A DNA stretch of 33,962 nucleotides from DATKAB01 sp964542745 (lineage in GTDB: Bacteria; Eisenbacteria; RBG-16-71-46), in assembly GCA_964542745.1 (NCBI GenBank), contig CAZIVR010000031.1, forward strand, positions 1 through 33,962. Reading direction: 5' to 3'. The stretch's first letter is position 1. The number at the start of each line of letters is the position of its first letter. The notes under the pieces were generated by a model, which was not told the DNA's origin, did no database searches, and was given only the letters and a program-made list of their open reading frames with translations. Made by a program: the position numbers and the translations under genes. This document shows, piece by piece, positions 16,725-25,450 of the stretch.

Positions 16725-17209
16725 GCTGGATCCTGCACCGGGTGGACGACCGGCTGATCCACGGCCAGGTGGTGGTGGCGTGGGGCCAGCGCCTGCGTCC
16801 CGCGCGCATCGTGGTGGCCGACGACGCGAGCGCCGCGAACGACTGGGAGCGCGAGCTGCTCGAGTCGGCCGCCCCCGGCGTGACCGTGCGCGTCACCGGC
16901 CTCGCCGAGGCCGCCGGCGGGTACGCGGCCGAGGCGGCCGCGCCCGGCGGGGCCTTCCTGCTGGTGCGCGACCTCGCCGGGGCCCGCGCCCTGGTCGAGG
17001 CCGGCGCCGCGATCCCGGGCTTCACGCTCGGCGGCATCCACTACTCGCCGGGACGCACCAAGGTCAACGAGTACCTCTACCTCGACGAGGCCGACCGCGC
17101 GCACGCGCGCGCCCTGCTCGCCCGCGGCGTGAGGCTCGAGGCGCAGGACGTGCCCGCCAGCCGCGCCCTTCCGCTCGCCGCGCTCGTTCCGGACCTGGCC
17201 GCGTCGTGA
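16721..17209 (+). CDS. PTS mannose-family EIIB component
   Basis: A 162-residue EIIB that takes phosphate from EIIA and passes it to the sugar bound by EIIC/EIID. The active-site His14 lies in the nearly invariant VDDRLIHGQV motif, followed by VVAWG and RIVVADDASA; GGIHYSPGRTKVNEYLYLDEAD is the conserved second half. Length matches the stand-alone IIB domain. ATG overlaps the EIIA stop (ATGA) and the TGA overlaps the GH57 GTG (GTGA). Confidence 0.93.
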   Translation: MSWILHRVDDRLIHGQVVVAWGQRLRPARIVVADDASAANDWERELLESAAPGVTVRVTGLAEAAGGYAAEAAAPGGAFLLVRDLAGARALVEAGAAIPGFTLGGIHYSPGRTKVNEYLYLDEADRAHARALLARGVRLEAQDVPASRALPLAALVPDLAAS

Positions 17210-19413
17210 CCCTTCCGGCCGGCTCCGCGGCCCGTGCCGGAGACCCGGAGCACGCGGTCACCCTGGTCTTCGTGCTCCACGACCACCAGCCGGTCGGGAA
17301 CTTCGACGACGTCTACCGCGGGGCGTTCCGCGCCGCCTACGCGCCGTTCCTCGAGTTCCTCGAGTCGGAGCCCGCGATGCGCGTGGCGCTGCACACCAGC
17401 GGGCCGCTCGTCGAGTGGCTCGAGGCGCGCGAACCGCGCTACCTCGACCGCCTGCGCGAACGCGTCGCGGCCGGGCAGGTCGAGCCGTGGGGCGGCGCGT
17501 TCTACGAGCCGATCCTGCCGGCGATTCCCGAACGCGACCGGCGCGGCCAGATCGCGGCCATGGCGGACTGGGTCGAGCGGCGGTTGGGCGTGCGGCCGCG
17601 CGGCCTGTGGCTGGCCGAGCGCGTGTGGGAGCCGGGACTGGCCTCGAGCCTTGCCGCCGCGGGAGTCGAGTACACGGCGGTGGACGACGCCCACTTCGTG
17701 GCCGCGGGCTTCGAGCGCCCGGCGCTGTGGGAGACCTACCTCACCGAGGACCAGGGCGCGACGATCCGCCTGTTTCCGATCCAGCGCGAAATGCGCTACG
17801 GCATCCCCTTCGAGGAGCCCGCCGCCGTGGTGGAGACGCTGGCGAAGGTCGCGGCCCGGGGTCCCGGACGGATCGCGGTGCTCGGGGACGACGGCGAGAA
17901 GTTCGGCCTGTGGCCCGGCACGCACCGGCTCTGCTACGAGCGCCGCTGGCTGGCGCGCTTCCTCGCGGCGGTGGCGGCCGCGCCGTGGATCCGGATCCGC
18001 ACCCCCGCCGAGGCGGTCGAGGCGCACCCGGCGGCGGGGCTCGCCTACCTGCCGAGCGGCTCCTACCACGAGATGCAGGAGTGGTCGCTGCCCGCGGCCG
18101 CGCAGCGCCGCTTCCACGCCGCGGCGCGGGCGCTCGAGGCCGCCGGGGGCGGGGATCCGGATTCGGGCGTGGACCCGGCGCCGTCCGGGGCGCCGGCGCC
18201 CGCGCCCGCCGTGGCACCCGCCTCGGCGCCCGGGGCGGCCCTCGCCGAAGGCGGCGGCCCGGCCGACCCCCGCGACCTGCTGCGCGGGGGGCACTGGCGC
18301 AATTTCCTCACCCGCTACCCGGAGTCGAACCGGCTCCACAAGCGCACGCTGCGCGCCTCGCGCCGCCTGTGGGATTCGCCGCGGCCCGGCGACGCCGGGT
18401 GGGAGCGGGCGCGCACCCACCTGTGGCGCGCGCAGTGCAACTGCCCCTACTGGCACGGCGTGTTCGGCGGGCTCTACCTGCCGCACCTGCGGGCCGCCGC
18501 CTACGGCGAACTGATCGCGGCCGAGGCGTGGGGCGCGGAGCCGCCGGGGGTGGAGCGCGGCGACCTCGACCTCGACGGCTGGGAGGACGCGCGGCTCGAA
18601 TCTCCCGGCTGGGCGGCGTGGATCTCCGCGCGGGGCGGACGGATGTGGGCGTTCGACGACCGCGCGGCGCGCTGGAACTGGGGCGACACGCTGGCCCAGC
18701 GCCGCGAGCCGTACCACGACCGGCTCGAGGCCGGCGGCGACGCGACGGCCGGGGAGCCCGGCGAGGGCGCCGAGACCATCCACGCCGGGGTGAAGTCGAA
18801 GGAGACGGGACTGGCCGCGCGCCTCGCCGCCTACCGGCCGCACGACCGCGACTCGTTCCTCGACGAGTGGCGCGAGGGCGGGCGCGTCACGGACTGGAGC
18901 GCCGGCCGCGCCGAGCTGCTCGCCGAGCCGGCGGCGGTCACGGCCCGCCTGCCGGGCGGCCCGGGCCCCGCGCTCGAGAAGCGCTACGCCATCGGGGGGG
19001 ACGGCGCGCTCGAAGTCCGCTACGCGCTCACCTCCCCGCGCGCCGCGCGCGGCACGCTCGCGGTCGAGCTGAACGTGGCGATGCACGTGCGCGAGGCGCC
19101 CGACCGCTGGATCGAGGTCGGGGGCCGCCGCGCCGATCCGCCCGCGCCGGGCGCCGCGGCGCGCCACCCGGACGTGCGTTCCACCGCGTTCGTGGACGAG
19201 TGGGCCGGCCGCCGGCTCGAGGTGCGGACCGACCGGCCCGCCACGCTCGAGCGCGCGCCCATCGACACGGTCTCCCTGTCGGAGGCGGGGGCGGAGCGCG
19301 TGTTCCAGGGCGTCGAGGCCCGCTACGCGTTCGACGCCGCGCTCGGGCCCGGGACCCCGTGGACGCTGACGTTCCGGGTCGAGCCGCGGAGCGGCGGCGG
19401 GGGCGCCTCGTGA
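17206..19413 (+). CDS. GH57 family glycoside hydrolase / 4-alpha-glucanotransferase
   Basis: A 735-residue intracellular enzyme (no signal peptide) expected to act on glycogen or maltodextrin alpha-1,4 links. GH57 motifs appear in order: HDHQP (25-29), QVEPWGGAFYEPILP, WLAERVWEP with nucleophile Glu138, and GDDGEKFG with the acid Asp (228/229). A Pro/Ala-rich low-complexity linker follows (about 320-345), then FLTRYPESNRLHKR and CNCPYWHGVFGGLYLPHLR, then a C-terminal beta-domain of the DUF1925/1926 type typical of the 4-alpha-glucanotransferase/alpha-amylase subgroup. GTG start overlaps the EIIB stop. Its place between EIIB and EIIC is unusual. Amylase and transferase activity cannot be told apart by sequence. 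Confidence 0.9.
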   Translation: MTLPAGSAARAGDPEHAVTLVFVLHDHQPVGNFDDVYRGAFRAAYAPFLEFLESEPAMRVALHTSGPLVEWLEAREPRYLDRLRERVAAGQVEPWGGAFYEPILPAIPERDRRGQIAAMADWVERRLGVRPRGLWLAERVWEPGLASSLAAAGVEYTAVDDAHFVAAGFERPALWETYLTEDQGATIRLFPIQREMRYGIPFEEPAAVVETLAKVAARGPGRIAVLGDDGEKFGLWPGTHRLCYERRWLARFLAAVAAAPWIRIRTPAEAVEAHPAAGLAYLPSGSYHEMQEWSLPAAAQRRFHAAARALEAAGGGDPDSGVDPAPSGAPAPAPAVAPASAPGAALAEGGGPADPRDLLRGGHWRNFLTRYPESNRLHKRTLRASRRLWDSPRPGDAGWERARTHLWRAQCNCPYWHGVFGGLYLPHLRAAAYGELIAAEAWGAEPPGVERGDLDLDGWEDARLESPGWAAWISARGGRMWAFDDRAARWNWGDTLAQRREPYHDRLEAGGDATAGEPGEGAETIHAGVKSKETGLAARLAAYRPHDRDSFLDEWREGGRVTDWSAGRAELLAEPAAVTARLPGGPGPALEKRYAIGGDGALEVRYALTSPRAARGTLAVELNVAMHVREAPDRWIEVGGRRADPPAPGAAARHPDVRSTAFVDEWAGRRLEVRTDRPATLERAPIDTVSLSEAGAERVFQGVEARYAFDAALGPGTPWTLTFRVEPRSGGGGAS

Positions 19414-19441
19414 GCGCCCTCCACGATCGGGAGCCCGGGGC

Positions 19442-20149
19442 ATGAGCCTGCCGCTCGCGCTCACCTGGCTGCTCGGCGGAGTGGCCGCGCTCGACGCCAC
19501 CCCGGTGGCCCAGACGCTGCTGTCGCAGCCGCTCGTGACGGCCGCCCTGCTCGGGTGGGCCTGGGGGGACATGCGGCTCGCGCTCGAGGTGGGCGTGGTG
19601 CTGCAGATTCTGGCGGCGAGCACGCTGCCGGTCGGGGCGCGCACCCCGGAGGACTACGCCACGGGCGGCGTGGTGGGCACCGGCCTCGCGCTGGCGCTCG
19701 CCTCGCAGCAGCCCTTCGAGCAGGCGCGCGATAGCGCCGCCCTGCTCGGGGTCCTGGCGGGGCTCGTGACCGCCGTGGCGGGAGTCCCGGCGCTCAAGTG
19801 GCAGCGGCGGCGCAACGAATCGCTGGCCCGGTGGACCGAGGCCGAGCTGCGCGAGGGCCGCGCCGCCGCGCTCGGCCGCGCGCAGGGAGCGGCCGTGGCG
19901 CTGGCGTTCGCCGTGGGGCTCGGGCTCACCGCGCTCGCGACCGGGCTCGGCGTGCGCGCGCTCGCGGGCCCGGTGGCCGACGCCTCGATCCGCCTGTCGC
20001 GCGCCTGGGAGCTGGCGCAGCCGCTGTGGCTCGGGCTCGGCCTCGCGCACCTCCTGCACGCCTTCCTCCAGCGGCGGCTCACGCGCGCCGCGCTGTTCGC
20101 GGCGAGCCTGATCGTGGCGTGGCTCGTGCGGCTCGGGCAGGTGCTGTGA
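19442..20149 (+). CDS. PTS mannose-family EIIC component
   Basis: A 235-residue integral membrane protein, one half of the mannose-family sugar channel. Several hydrophobic helices are clear. ALDATPVAQTLLSQPLVTAALLGWAWGD is the family N-terminal motif, followed by ALEVGVVLQILAASTLPVGARTPED. It is somewhat shorter than E. coli ManY. The ATG at 19442 follows a GGGAG purine run, 28 bases after the GH57 stop. The TGA overlaps the EIID GTG. Confidence 0.88.
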   Translation: MSLPLALTWLLGGVAALDATPVAQTLLSQPLVTAALLGWAWGDMRLALEVGVVLQILAASTLPVGARTPEDYATGGVVGTGLALALASQQPFEQARDSAALLGVLAGLVTAVAGVPALKWQRRRNESLARWTEAELREGRAAALGRAQGAAVALAFAVGLGLTALATGLGVRALAGPVADASIRLSRAWELAQPLWLGLGLAHLLHAFLQRRLTRAALFAASLIVAWLVRLGQVL

Positions 20150-20898
20150 GCGCGCCGCTGCGGGCCCGCGACCGGTGGGCGATGGCGGCGCGCGCCTCGC
20201 TGCTGCAGGCCACGTGGAACTACGAGCGCCAGCAGGGAATCGGCTGGGCGTGGGCGCTGGAGCCGGCGCTGCGGCGCTTCTACCCGGATCCGGGCGAGCG
20301 GGCGCGGCGGCTGGCCGAGCACACCGCGTACTTCAACACCCAGCCCACGCTCGCCTCGCTCGCCCTCGGGGCGGTGGCCGCGCTCGAGGAGCGCCGGGCG
20401 GCGGGCGACGGTCCCGACGCCGAGTCGGTGGCGCGCGTCAAGGGCGTGCTCGGCGCTTCGCTCGCGGCCCTCGGGGACCGGCTGTTCTGGTTCACGCTGC
20501 GGCCGGTCGCGGCCTGCCTCGGCGTGTGGCTGGCGGTGGATGGGCGGTGGCCGGGCGCGCTCGCCATGTGGTTGTGCTACAACCTGCTCCATCTCGGGGT
20601 GCGGTGGGCCGGCGTCGGGTGGGGTTACGCCGCGGGTCCGGCCGTGCTGAGCGGGGGAACGCGGCAGGGATTCGAACGGCTGGCCCGGCTCCTCTCCGCG
20701 CTCGGCGTGTGCCTGATCGGCGGCATCCTGGCGTGGCTGGTGGCGCCCGGCGGGCCCGGGACGTCGCTGCTCTTCGAAGCGGCGCTCGGCGCCGGTCTCG
20801 GCATCGGCCTGCTCGGGGCGTTCCGGGCCCGGCCGACGCCCACCGAGTGGGCGCTCGGGCTCGGCGCGATGTGCGTCGTGGTGGCGTGGTTCCGGTGA
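20146..20898 (+). CDS. PTS mannose-family EIID component
   Basis: A 250-residue membrane protein, obligate partner of EIIC. The N-terminal cytoplasmic part carries the family pattern SLLQATWNYERQQGIG, AEHTAYFNTQP and VKGVLGASLAALGDRLFW (equivalent to the conserved GPLAGIGDS loop); helices fill the C-terminal half. Slightly shorter than ManZ. The GTG start overlaps the EIIC stop, so C and D should be made in equal amounts. HPr follows after 19 bases. Confidence 0.88.
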   Translation: MSAPLRARDRWAMAARASLLQATWNYERQQGIGWAWALEPALRRFYPDPGERARRLAEHTAYFNTQPTLASLALGAVAALEERRAAGDGPDAESVARVKGVLGASLAALGDRLFWFTLRPVAACLGVWLAVDGRWPGALAMWLCYNLLHLGVRWAGVGWGYAAGPAVLSGGTRQGFERLARLLSALGVCLIGGILAWLVAPGGPGTSLLFEAALGAGLGIGLLGAFRARPTPTEWALGLGAMCVVVAWFR

Positions 20899-20917
20899 GG
20901 TCCCGGGGAGGGCGGAC

Positions 20918-21187
20918 GTGGTCGAAGCCGATCTGCTGATACGCAACCAGCTGGGCCTGCACGCGCGGGCGTGCGCCCTGTTCGTGCGCACCGCGGCGCG
21001 GTTCGAATCCAACGTCCTCGTGAGCCGCGACGACCTCGAGGTGAACGGCAAGAGCATCATGGGGGTGATGATGCTCGCGGCCGAGGAGGGCAGCACCATC
21101 CGGGTGCGGGCCGACGGCCCGGACGAGGGCGCGGCGCTGGCCGCGCTGACCGAGCTGGTGGAAGGGAAATTCGGGGGGGAGCCGTGA
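20918..21187 (+). CDS. ptsH: Phosphocarrier protein HPr
   Basis: An 89-residue HPr, carrying phosphate from EI to EIIA. His15 and Ser46 are at the exact canonical numbers: QLGLHARAC and VNGKSIMGVMML. Ser46 is the HprK target, whose gene lies upstream in the same block. The near-invariant Pro18 of the HARPA motif is Ala, and residue 19 is Cys, an unusual active-site neighbourhood. GTG start with a GGGAGGG ribosome site (20906-20912). The TGA overlaps the EI GTG. Confidence 0.93.
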   Translation: MVEADLLIRNQLGLHARACALFVRTAARFESNVLVSRDDLEVNGKSIMGVMMLAAEEGSTIRVRADGPDEGAALAALTELVEGKFGGEP

Positions 21188-22941
21188 AATTCGGCGGGAT
21201 CGCCGCGTCGCCGGGCATCGGGATCGGCCCGGTGTTCCGGTTCGAGCGCGAGGAATTCATGGTGCGGGACACGCCCGTGTCCCACGACCGCCTCGACGCC
21301 GAAGTGGCCTGGTTCCACCGCGCCCTCGACCTCTCTCGGCAGGACCTGGAGCACATCCGCAACGGCATCGCCTCCGAGCTGGGCCCCGACGAGGCCGCGA
21401 TCTACGAGGCCCACCTGCTGATGGTGGACGATCCCGAGCTGCGCTCGGCGGTCGAGGACGGCATCCGCCGCGAGGGGCGCAACGCGCCCTGGGTGTTCCG
21501 CAACTACATGTCGGGCGTCGCGGCGCGCATGGAGCAGGTCGAGAACGACTACCTGCGCGAGCGCCACGCCGACGTGCTGGACGTCGAGCGCCGCGTGCTG
21601 CGCCACCTGCTGGGCGAGGGCTCGCGCGCCCTGCCGCGGGTCGAGACGCCGTCGGTGCTGGTCGCGCACGACCTCGGCCCGAGCGAGGTGGCGCTGCTCG
21701 ACCGCGACCGGGTGCTGGCGATGGTGACCGAGGTGGGCGGACGCACCTCCCACGGCGCGATCGTGGCGCGCGGCCGCGGCATCCCGGCGGTGGTGAGCGT
21801 GCGCGGCATCCTGCCGCACGTGCGCACCGGCGTGCTGGCGGCGGTGGACGGCTTCACCGGGCAGGTGGAGATCGAGCCCGATCCCGAGACCTCGCGCCTC
21901 TACTCGGCGCGCCGCGACGCGCTGACCGCGGAGTCGGCGGCGCTCGAGGCGATCCGCTCCGAGCCCGCGACCACGCTCGACGGCCGCACCGTCGAGCTGT
22001 CGGCCAACATCGAGCTGCCGCGCGACGTGGACCAGGTGCTGGAGGCGGGGTCGGACGGCATCGGACTGTTCCGCACCGAGTTCTTCTACCTCGGGCGCCT
22101 CGAGCTGCCGACCGAGGAGGAGCAGTACGTCGCCTACCGCGAGGTGGCCGAGCGCATGGCGCCGCGCCCGGTGATCTACCGCACCATGGACCTGGGCGGC
22201 GACAAGGTCGCCTCGTACCTCGGCTCGCTGCACGAGAACAACCCGTTCCTCGGCTACCGGGGCATCCGCTTCGCGCTCCACCACCCCGAGATGTTCCGCA
22301 CCCAGATCCGCGCGATCTACCGGGCCAGCGCCCACGGCCGCGTGCGCATGATGTTCCCGATGGTCACCAACCTCGAGGAGTTCGAACGGGCGCGCGCGCT
22401 GTGCCGCGAGGTCACCGCCGAGCTGGCCGCGGCGGGCGTGCCCCACGACCCGGAACTCGAGATCGGAATCATGATCGAGACGCCGAGCGCGGTGTGGCTG
22501 TCGCAGGACCTCGCGCGGGAGGCGCGCTTCCTGTCCATCGGGTCCAACGACCTGATCCAGTACACGCTCGCCATGGACCGCGACAACGAGCGGCTGGCCC
22601 ATCTCTACGAGCCGCTCGAGCCCTCGGTGCTGCGCAGCATCCGGCACACCGTCGAATCGGGGCACCGCCACGACCGCTGGGTGGGGATCTGCGGCGAGAT
22701 GGCCGGCGACCCGCGCGCCGCGGTGCTGCTGCTCGGCCTCGGCGTGGACGAGCTGTCCATGTCGTGCTTCGACCTGCCCCGGGTCAAGGCGGCGCTGCGG
22801 GGCGTGCGGCACGAGCAGGCCCGCGAGATCGCCGACCGCGCGCTCGCGCTCTCGTCGGCCGCCGAGGTGAAGGCGCTGCTCCGGGAGCGCATCGAGACCC
22901 TGCTCCCCAGCTTCCTCGTCTCCAAGCGGAGCCCGCTGTGA
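21184..22941 (+). CDS. ptsI: PTS enzyme I (phosphoenolpyruvate-protein phosphotransferase)
   Basis: A 585-residue cytoplasmic enzyme transferring phosphate from PEP to HPr. GIAASPGIGIG opens the protein; the phosphorylated His190 lies in GGRTSHGAIVARGRGIPAVV; the PEP-binding barrel carries GIGLFRTEFFYL, MDLGGDK and the catalytic Cys503 in GICGEMAGDP. Residue numbers are within one of E. coli EI (His189, Cys502). No extra GAF or EIIA domains. GTG start overlaps the HPr stop; the TGA overlaps the isomerase GTG. Confidence 0.96.
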   Translation: MKFGGIAASPGIGIGPVFRFEREEFMVRDTPVSHDRLDAEVAWFHRALDLSRQDLEHIRNGIASELGPDEAAIYEAHLLMVDDPELRSAVEDGIRREGRNAPWVFRNYMSGVAARMEQVENDYLRERHADVLDVERRVLRHLLGEGSRALPRVETPSVLVAHDLGPSEVALLDRDRVLAMVTEVGGRTSHGAIVARGRGIPAVVSVRGILPHVRTGVLAAVDGFTGQVEIEPDPETSRLYSARRDALTAESAALEAIRSEPATTLDGRTVELSANIELPRDVDQVLEAGSDGIGLFRTEFFYLGRLELPTEEEQYVAYREVAERMAPRPVIYRTMDLGGDKVASYLGSLHENNPFLGYRGIRFALHHPEMFRTQIRAIYRASAHGRVRMMFPMVTNLEEFERARALCREVTAELAAAGVPHDPELEIGIMIETPSAVWLSQDLAREARFLSIGSNDLIQYTLAMDRDNERLAHLYEPLEPSVLRSIRHTVESGHRHDRWVGICGEMAGDPRAAVLLLGLGVDELSMSCFDLPRVKAALRGVRHEQAREIADRALALSSAAEVKALLRERIETLLPSFLVSKRSPL

Positions 22942-24023
22942 GCCGCCCGGAACCGGCCGCGCTCGAGCCGCCCTACGGCGGCCGCGACGCGCACGGCATG
23001 GCCGCGCGCCTCTCCGGGATCCCGGAGCAGATCGAGGAGGCGCTCGCGCACGTGGCCCGCGAGCCCTGGCCGCTCGGGCGGCGCGCTCCGGACCTGCTCG
23101 CGGTCGGGGCGATGGGCGGCTCGGCGATGGCGGCCGAGATGATCGCGGGCCTCGAGGCCGCGCGCCTGCCGAGGCCGCTGCTGGTGGTGCGCGAGTACCG
23201 CTGGCCGGCCTGCGTGACCGGCGAGTCCATGGCGCTGCTCGCGTCCTACTCCGGCAACACCGAGGAAACGCTGGCCCTCGAGGCCGACGCCGTGCGGCGC
23301 GGCATCCCGCGCGTGGCGCTCACCACCGGCGGAACGCTCGGCGAGCGCTGCCGGCGGGCCGGGGTGCCGGTGATGGGCATGCCCGCGGGCTCGCCGCCGC
23401 GCGCCGCGCTCTACGGCGCGTGGGTGCGGATCGAGGCGCTGGTCCACGCGCTCGGCTGGCTGCCCGATCCGGCGCCCGCGTGGCGCCGCGCCGCCGCGGC
23501 CGCGCGCGCGGGGGAGGCGCGGATCGGGCCCGCGGTCCCGGAGGCGTCCAACCCGGCCAAGCGGCTGGCGCGCGCGCTGCAGGGCCGGATGATCACCGTG
23601 TACGCGGCCTCGGCGCGGCTCGGCGCGGTGGCCACGCGCTGGCGACAGCAGCTCAACGAAAATGCTAAGGTTCCCGCCCATTCGGCGCTGGTGCCCGAGC
23701 TGAACCACAACGAGATCGTGGGCTGGGAGACCTCCGGCCCGCTGCAGGCGCAGACCTCGGTGGTGCTGCTTCGGGACCCGGACGACGAGCCCGAAGTGGC
23801 GACGCGCCTCACCCTCACGGGGGAGTACGCGGCGCGGCAGGGGGCGCAGGTCCACGAGGTTCGGGGGGAGGGGGACGGCCCGCTCGAACGCGCGGTGGGC
23901 CTCGCGCAGTGGGGCGACTGGCTGAGCTTCTACCTCGCGCTGCTCGGCGGGGTGGACGCGACGCCGATCGCGAGCATCGACGAGTTCAAGCGGCGGCTGG
24001 CCGAGGCCGGCCGCCGGTCCTGA
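22938..24023 (+). CDS. Bifunctional phosphoglucose/phosphomannose isomerase
   Basis: A 361-residue SIS-domain isomerase of the archaeal/crenarchaeal PGI/PMI family, interconverting glucose-6-P or mannose-6-P with fructose-6-P. GAMGGSAMAAEM and SYSGNTEETL form the sugar-phosphate site; NENAKVPAHSALVPELNHNEIVGW carries the catalytic Glu and His of the family. The GTG overlaps the EI stop, so it is the last gene of the coupled PTS block, where it could feed mannose-6-P or glucose-6-P from the PTS, or glucose units from the GH57 enzyme, into glycolysis. Sugar specificity is not settled by sequence. Confidence 0.87.
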   Translation: MSRPEPAALEPPYGGRDAHGMAARLSGIPEQIEEALAHVAREPWPLGRRAPDLLAVGAMGGSAMAAEMIAGLEAARLPRPLLVVREYRWPACVTGESMALLASYSGNTEETLALEADAVRRGIPRVALTTGGTLGERCRRAGVPVMGMPAGSPPRAALYGAWVRIEALVHALGWLPDPAPAWRRAAAAARAGEARIGPAVPEASNPAKRLARALQGRMITVYAASARLGAVATRWRQQLNENAKVPAHSALVPELNHNEIVGWETSGPLQAQTSVVLLRDPDDEPEVATRLTLTGEYAARQGAQVHEVRGEGDGPLERAVGLAQWGDWLSFYLALLGGVDATPIASIDEFKRRLAEAGRRS

Positions 24024-24091
24024 GGCCCGGAGACGGGCCCGGGAGCCGCCGCTCCGGTTGGGGAGCGCGCGGCGGGGTGGGGGAGGCCGGC

Positions 24092-24117
24092 ACGCGGACT
24101 GCCCGGTGGCACCGCGT
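24092..24117 (+). promoter_or_regulatory. Bulged hairpin in the metK leader
   Basis: ACGCGG (24092-24097) pairs with CCGCGT (24112-24117), and TGCC (24100-24103) with GGCA (24108-24111), with a two-base AC bulge and a CGGT loop. The CGCGG strand can instead pair with CCGCG at 24150-24154, which abuts the metK Shine-Dalgarno GAGGAG. The TGGCACCGCG string resembles a T-box core and also a weak sigma-54 element (24107-24122). The remaining leader (24024-24091) is GC-rich without recognised features. Confidence 0.4.
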
Positions 24118-24163
24118 TCGCCGAATCGAGTCGCAGCCGACGTCAACATCCGCGAGGAGAAGC

Positions 24164-25300
24164 ATGGCCCGTCATCTGTTCACATCCGAATCCGTCACCG
24201 AAGGGCACCCGGACAAGATCGCCGACCAGATTTCCGACAGCGTGCTGGACGCCCTGATCGCGCAGGACCGCACCAGCCGCGTGGCGTGCGAGACGCTGGT
24301 CACGACCGGGCTCGCGATCGTGGCGGGGGAGATCTCGAGCCGCGGCTACGTCGAGATTCCCGAGCTGGTGCGGCGCGTCATCGGCGAGATCGGCTACGAC
24401 AGCGCCGAGTACGGCTTCGACAGCCACACCTGCGGCGTCATGACCACCATCGACAACCAGTCGCCCGACATCGCGATGGGCGTGAACACCGGCGGCGCCG
24501 GCGACCAGGGCCTGATGTTCGGCTTCGCGTGCCGCGAGACCGCGCAGCTCATGCCGCTGCCCATCATGCTCGCCCACGGCCTCACCCGGCGCCTGGCCGC
24601 GGTGCGGCGCAAGGGCGTGCTGGACTACCTCCGGCCGGACGGCAAATCCCAGGTCACGGTCGAGTACGACGGCGCGCGGCCGGTGAAGGTGGACACGGTG
24701 GTGGTCTCGACCCAGCACGCGGACGGGATCCCGCAGTCGCGCATCCGGCGCGACATCGTGAAGCACGTGCTCGAGCCGGTGCTGCCGAAGAAGTACCTGA
24801 AGGGGCGCATGACCGTGCACGTGAACCCGACCGGCTCGTTCGTGAAGGGCGGCCCGATGGCCGACACCGGGCTCACCGGGCGCAAGATCATCGTGGACAC
24901 CTACGGCGGCGTGGGCAGCCACGGCGGCGGCGCGTTCTCGGGCAAGGACCCCACCAAGGTGGACCGCTCGGCCAGCTACGGGGCGCGCTACGTCGCCAAG
25001 AACCTGGTGGCGAGCGGCCTGTGCGACCGGGTCGAGGTCCAGCTCGCCTACGCCATCGGCGTCTCCGAGCCGGTCAGCATCATGGTGGACTCGAACGGCA
25101 CCGGGAAGGTGAGCGACCGCAAGCTCACGGACCTGGTCCGCAAGCACTTCGACCTCACGCCCATGGGGTTGATCGAGACCCTCAAGCTGCGCCGCCCGAT
25201 CTACCGGAAGACGGCCGCCTACGGCCATTTCGGCCGGAGCGAGCCGACCTTCACCTGGGAGCGCACCGACCGGGCCGCGAGGCTGGCCCGCGACGCGTAG
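24164..25300 (+). CDS. metK: S-adenosylmethionine synthetase
   Basis: A 378-residue enzyme making SAM from methionine and ATP. FTSESVTEGHPDKIADQISD (His15, Asp17, Lys18 region), TTIDNQSPDIAMGV, GAGDQGLMFGFA, the phosphate loop GGVGSHGGGAFSGKDPTKVDRSASY and the AYGHFGR C-terminal motif are all present, length typical. The ATG at 24164 follows GAGGAG (24154-24159). A structured leader precedes it and a strong terminator follows, so it is probably a single-gene unit. ahcY, its partner in the SAM cycle, lies 3 kb downstream, separated by unrelated genes. Confidence 0.97.
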   Translation: MARHLFTSESVTEGHPDKIADQISDSVLDALIAQDRTSRVACETLVTTGLAIVAGEISSRGYVEIPELVRRVIGEIGYDSAEYGFDSHTCGVMTTIDNQSPDIAMGVNTGGAGDQGLMFGFACRETAQLMPLPIMLAHGLTRRLAAVRRKGVLDYLRPDGKSQVTVEYDGARPVKVDTVVVSTQHADGIPQSRIRRDIVKHVLEPVLPKKYLKGRMTVHVNPTGSFVKGGPMADTGLTGRKIIVDTYGGVGSHGGGAFSGKDPTKVDRSASYGARYVAKNLVASGLCDRVEVQLAYAIGVSEPVSIMVDSNGTGKVSDRKLTDLVRKHFDLTPMGLIETLKLRRPIYRKTAAYGHFGRSEPTFTWERTDRAARLARDA

Positions 25301-25325
25301 CCGCAGGAACCGCGACGGCGCACCG

Positions 25326-25360
25326 ACGGCCCCCGGCTCGTGCGGGGGCCGTTTGGCTTT
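25326..25360 (+). terminator. Intrinsic terminator after metK
   Basis: A 10-bp stem (ACGGCCCCCG at 25326-25335 with CGGGGGCCGT at 25343-25352), 7-base loop, then TTTGGCTTT. One of the two clearest terminators in the window. Confidence 0.8.
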
Positions 25361-25405
25361 CCCGAACCGGGCGCGGCCGGGGTGGGACGTCCCGCGGCGG
25401 AGCGC

Positions 25406-25411
25406 TATAGT
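25406..25411 (+). promoter_or_regulatory. -10 box TATAGT for the sorting-domain protein
   Basis: TATAGT differs from TATAAT at one base and stands out in GC-rich DNA, about 40 bases before the ATG at 25451. The -35 position (25383-25388, TGGGAC) is a poor match. Confidence 0.45.
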
Positions 25412-25450
25412 CGTGTCGTCCCAAACCTCTCCATCCTGCGGAGTCGCGCC

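Noticed and set aside
24100..24120. T-box riboswitch core (TGGCACCGCG) upstream of metK
   Set aside because: The match is only to the short core. A T-box with UGGC would pair with a tRNA whose discriminator is G, while tRNA-Met carries A; no specifier loop or competing terminator with T-tract was found.
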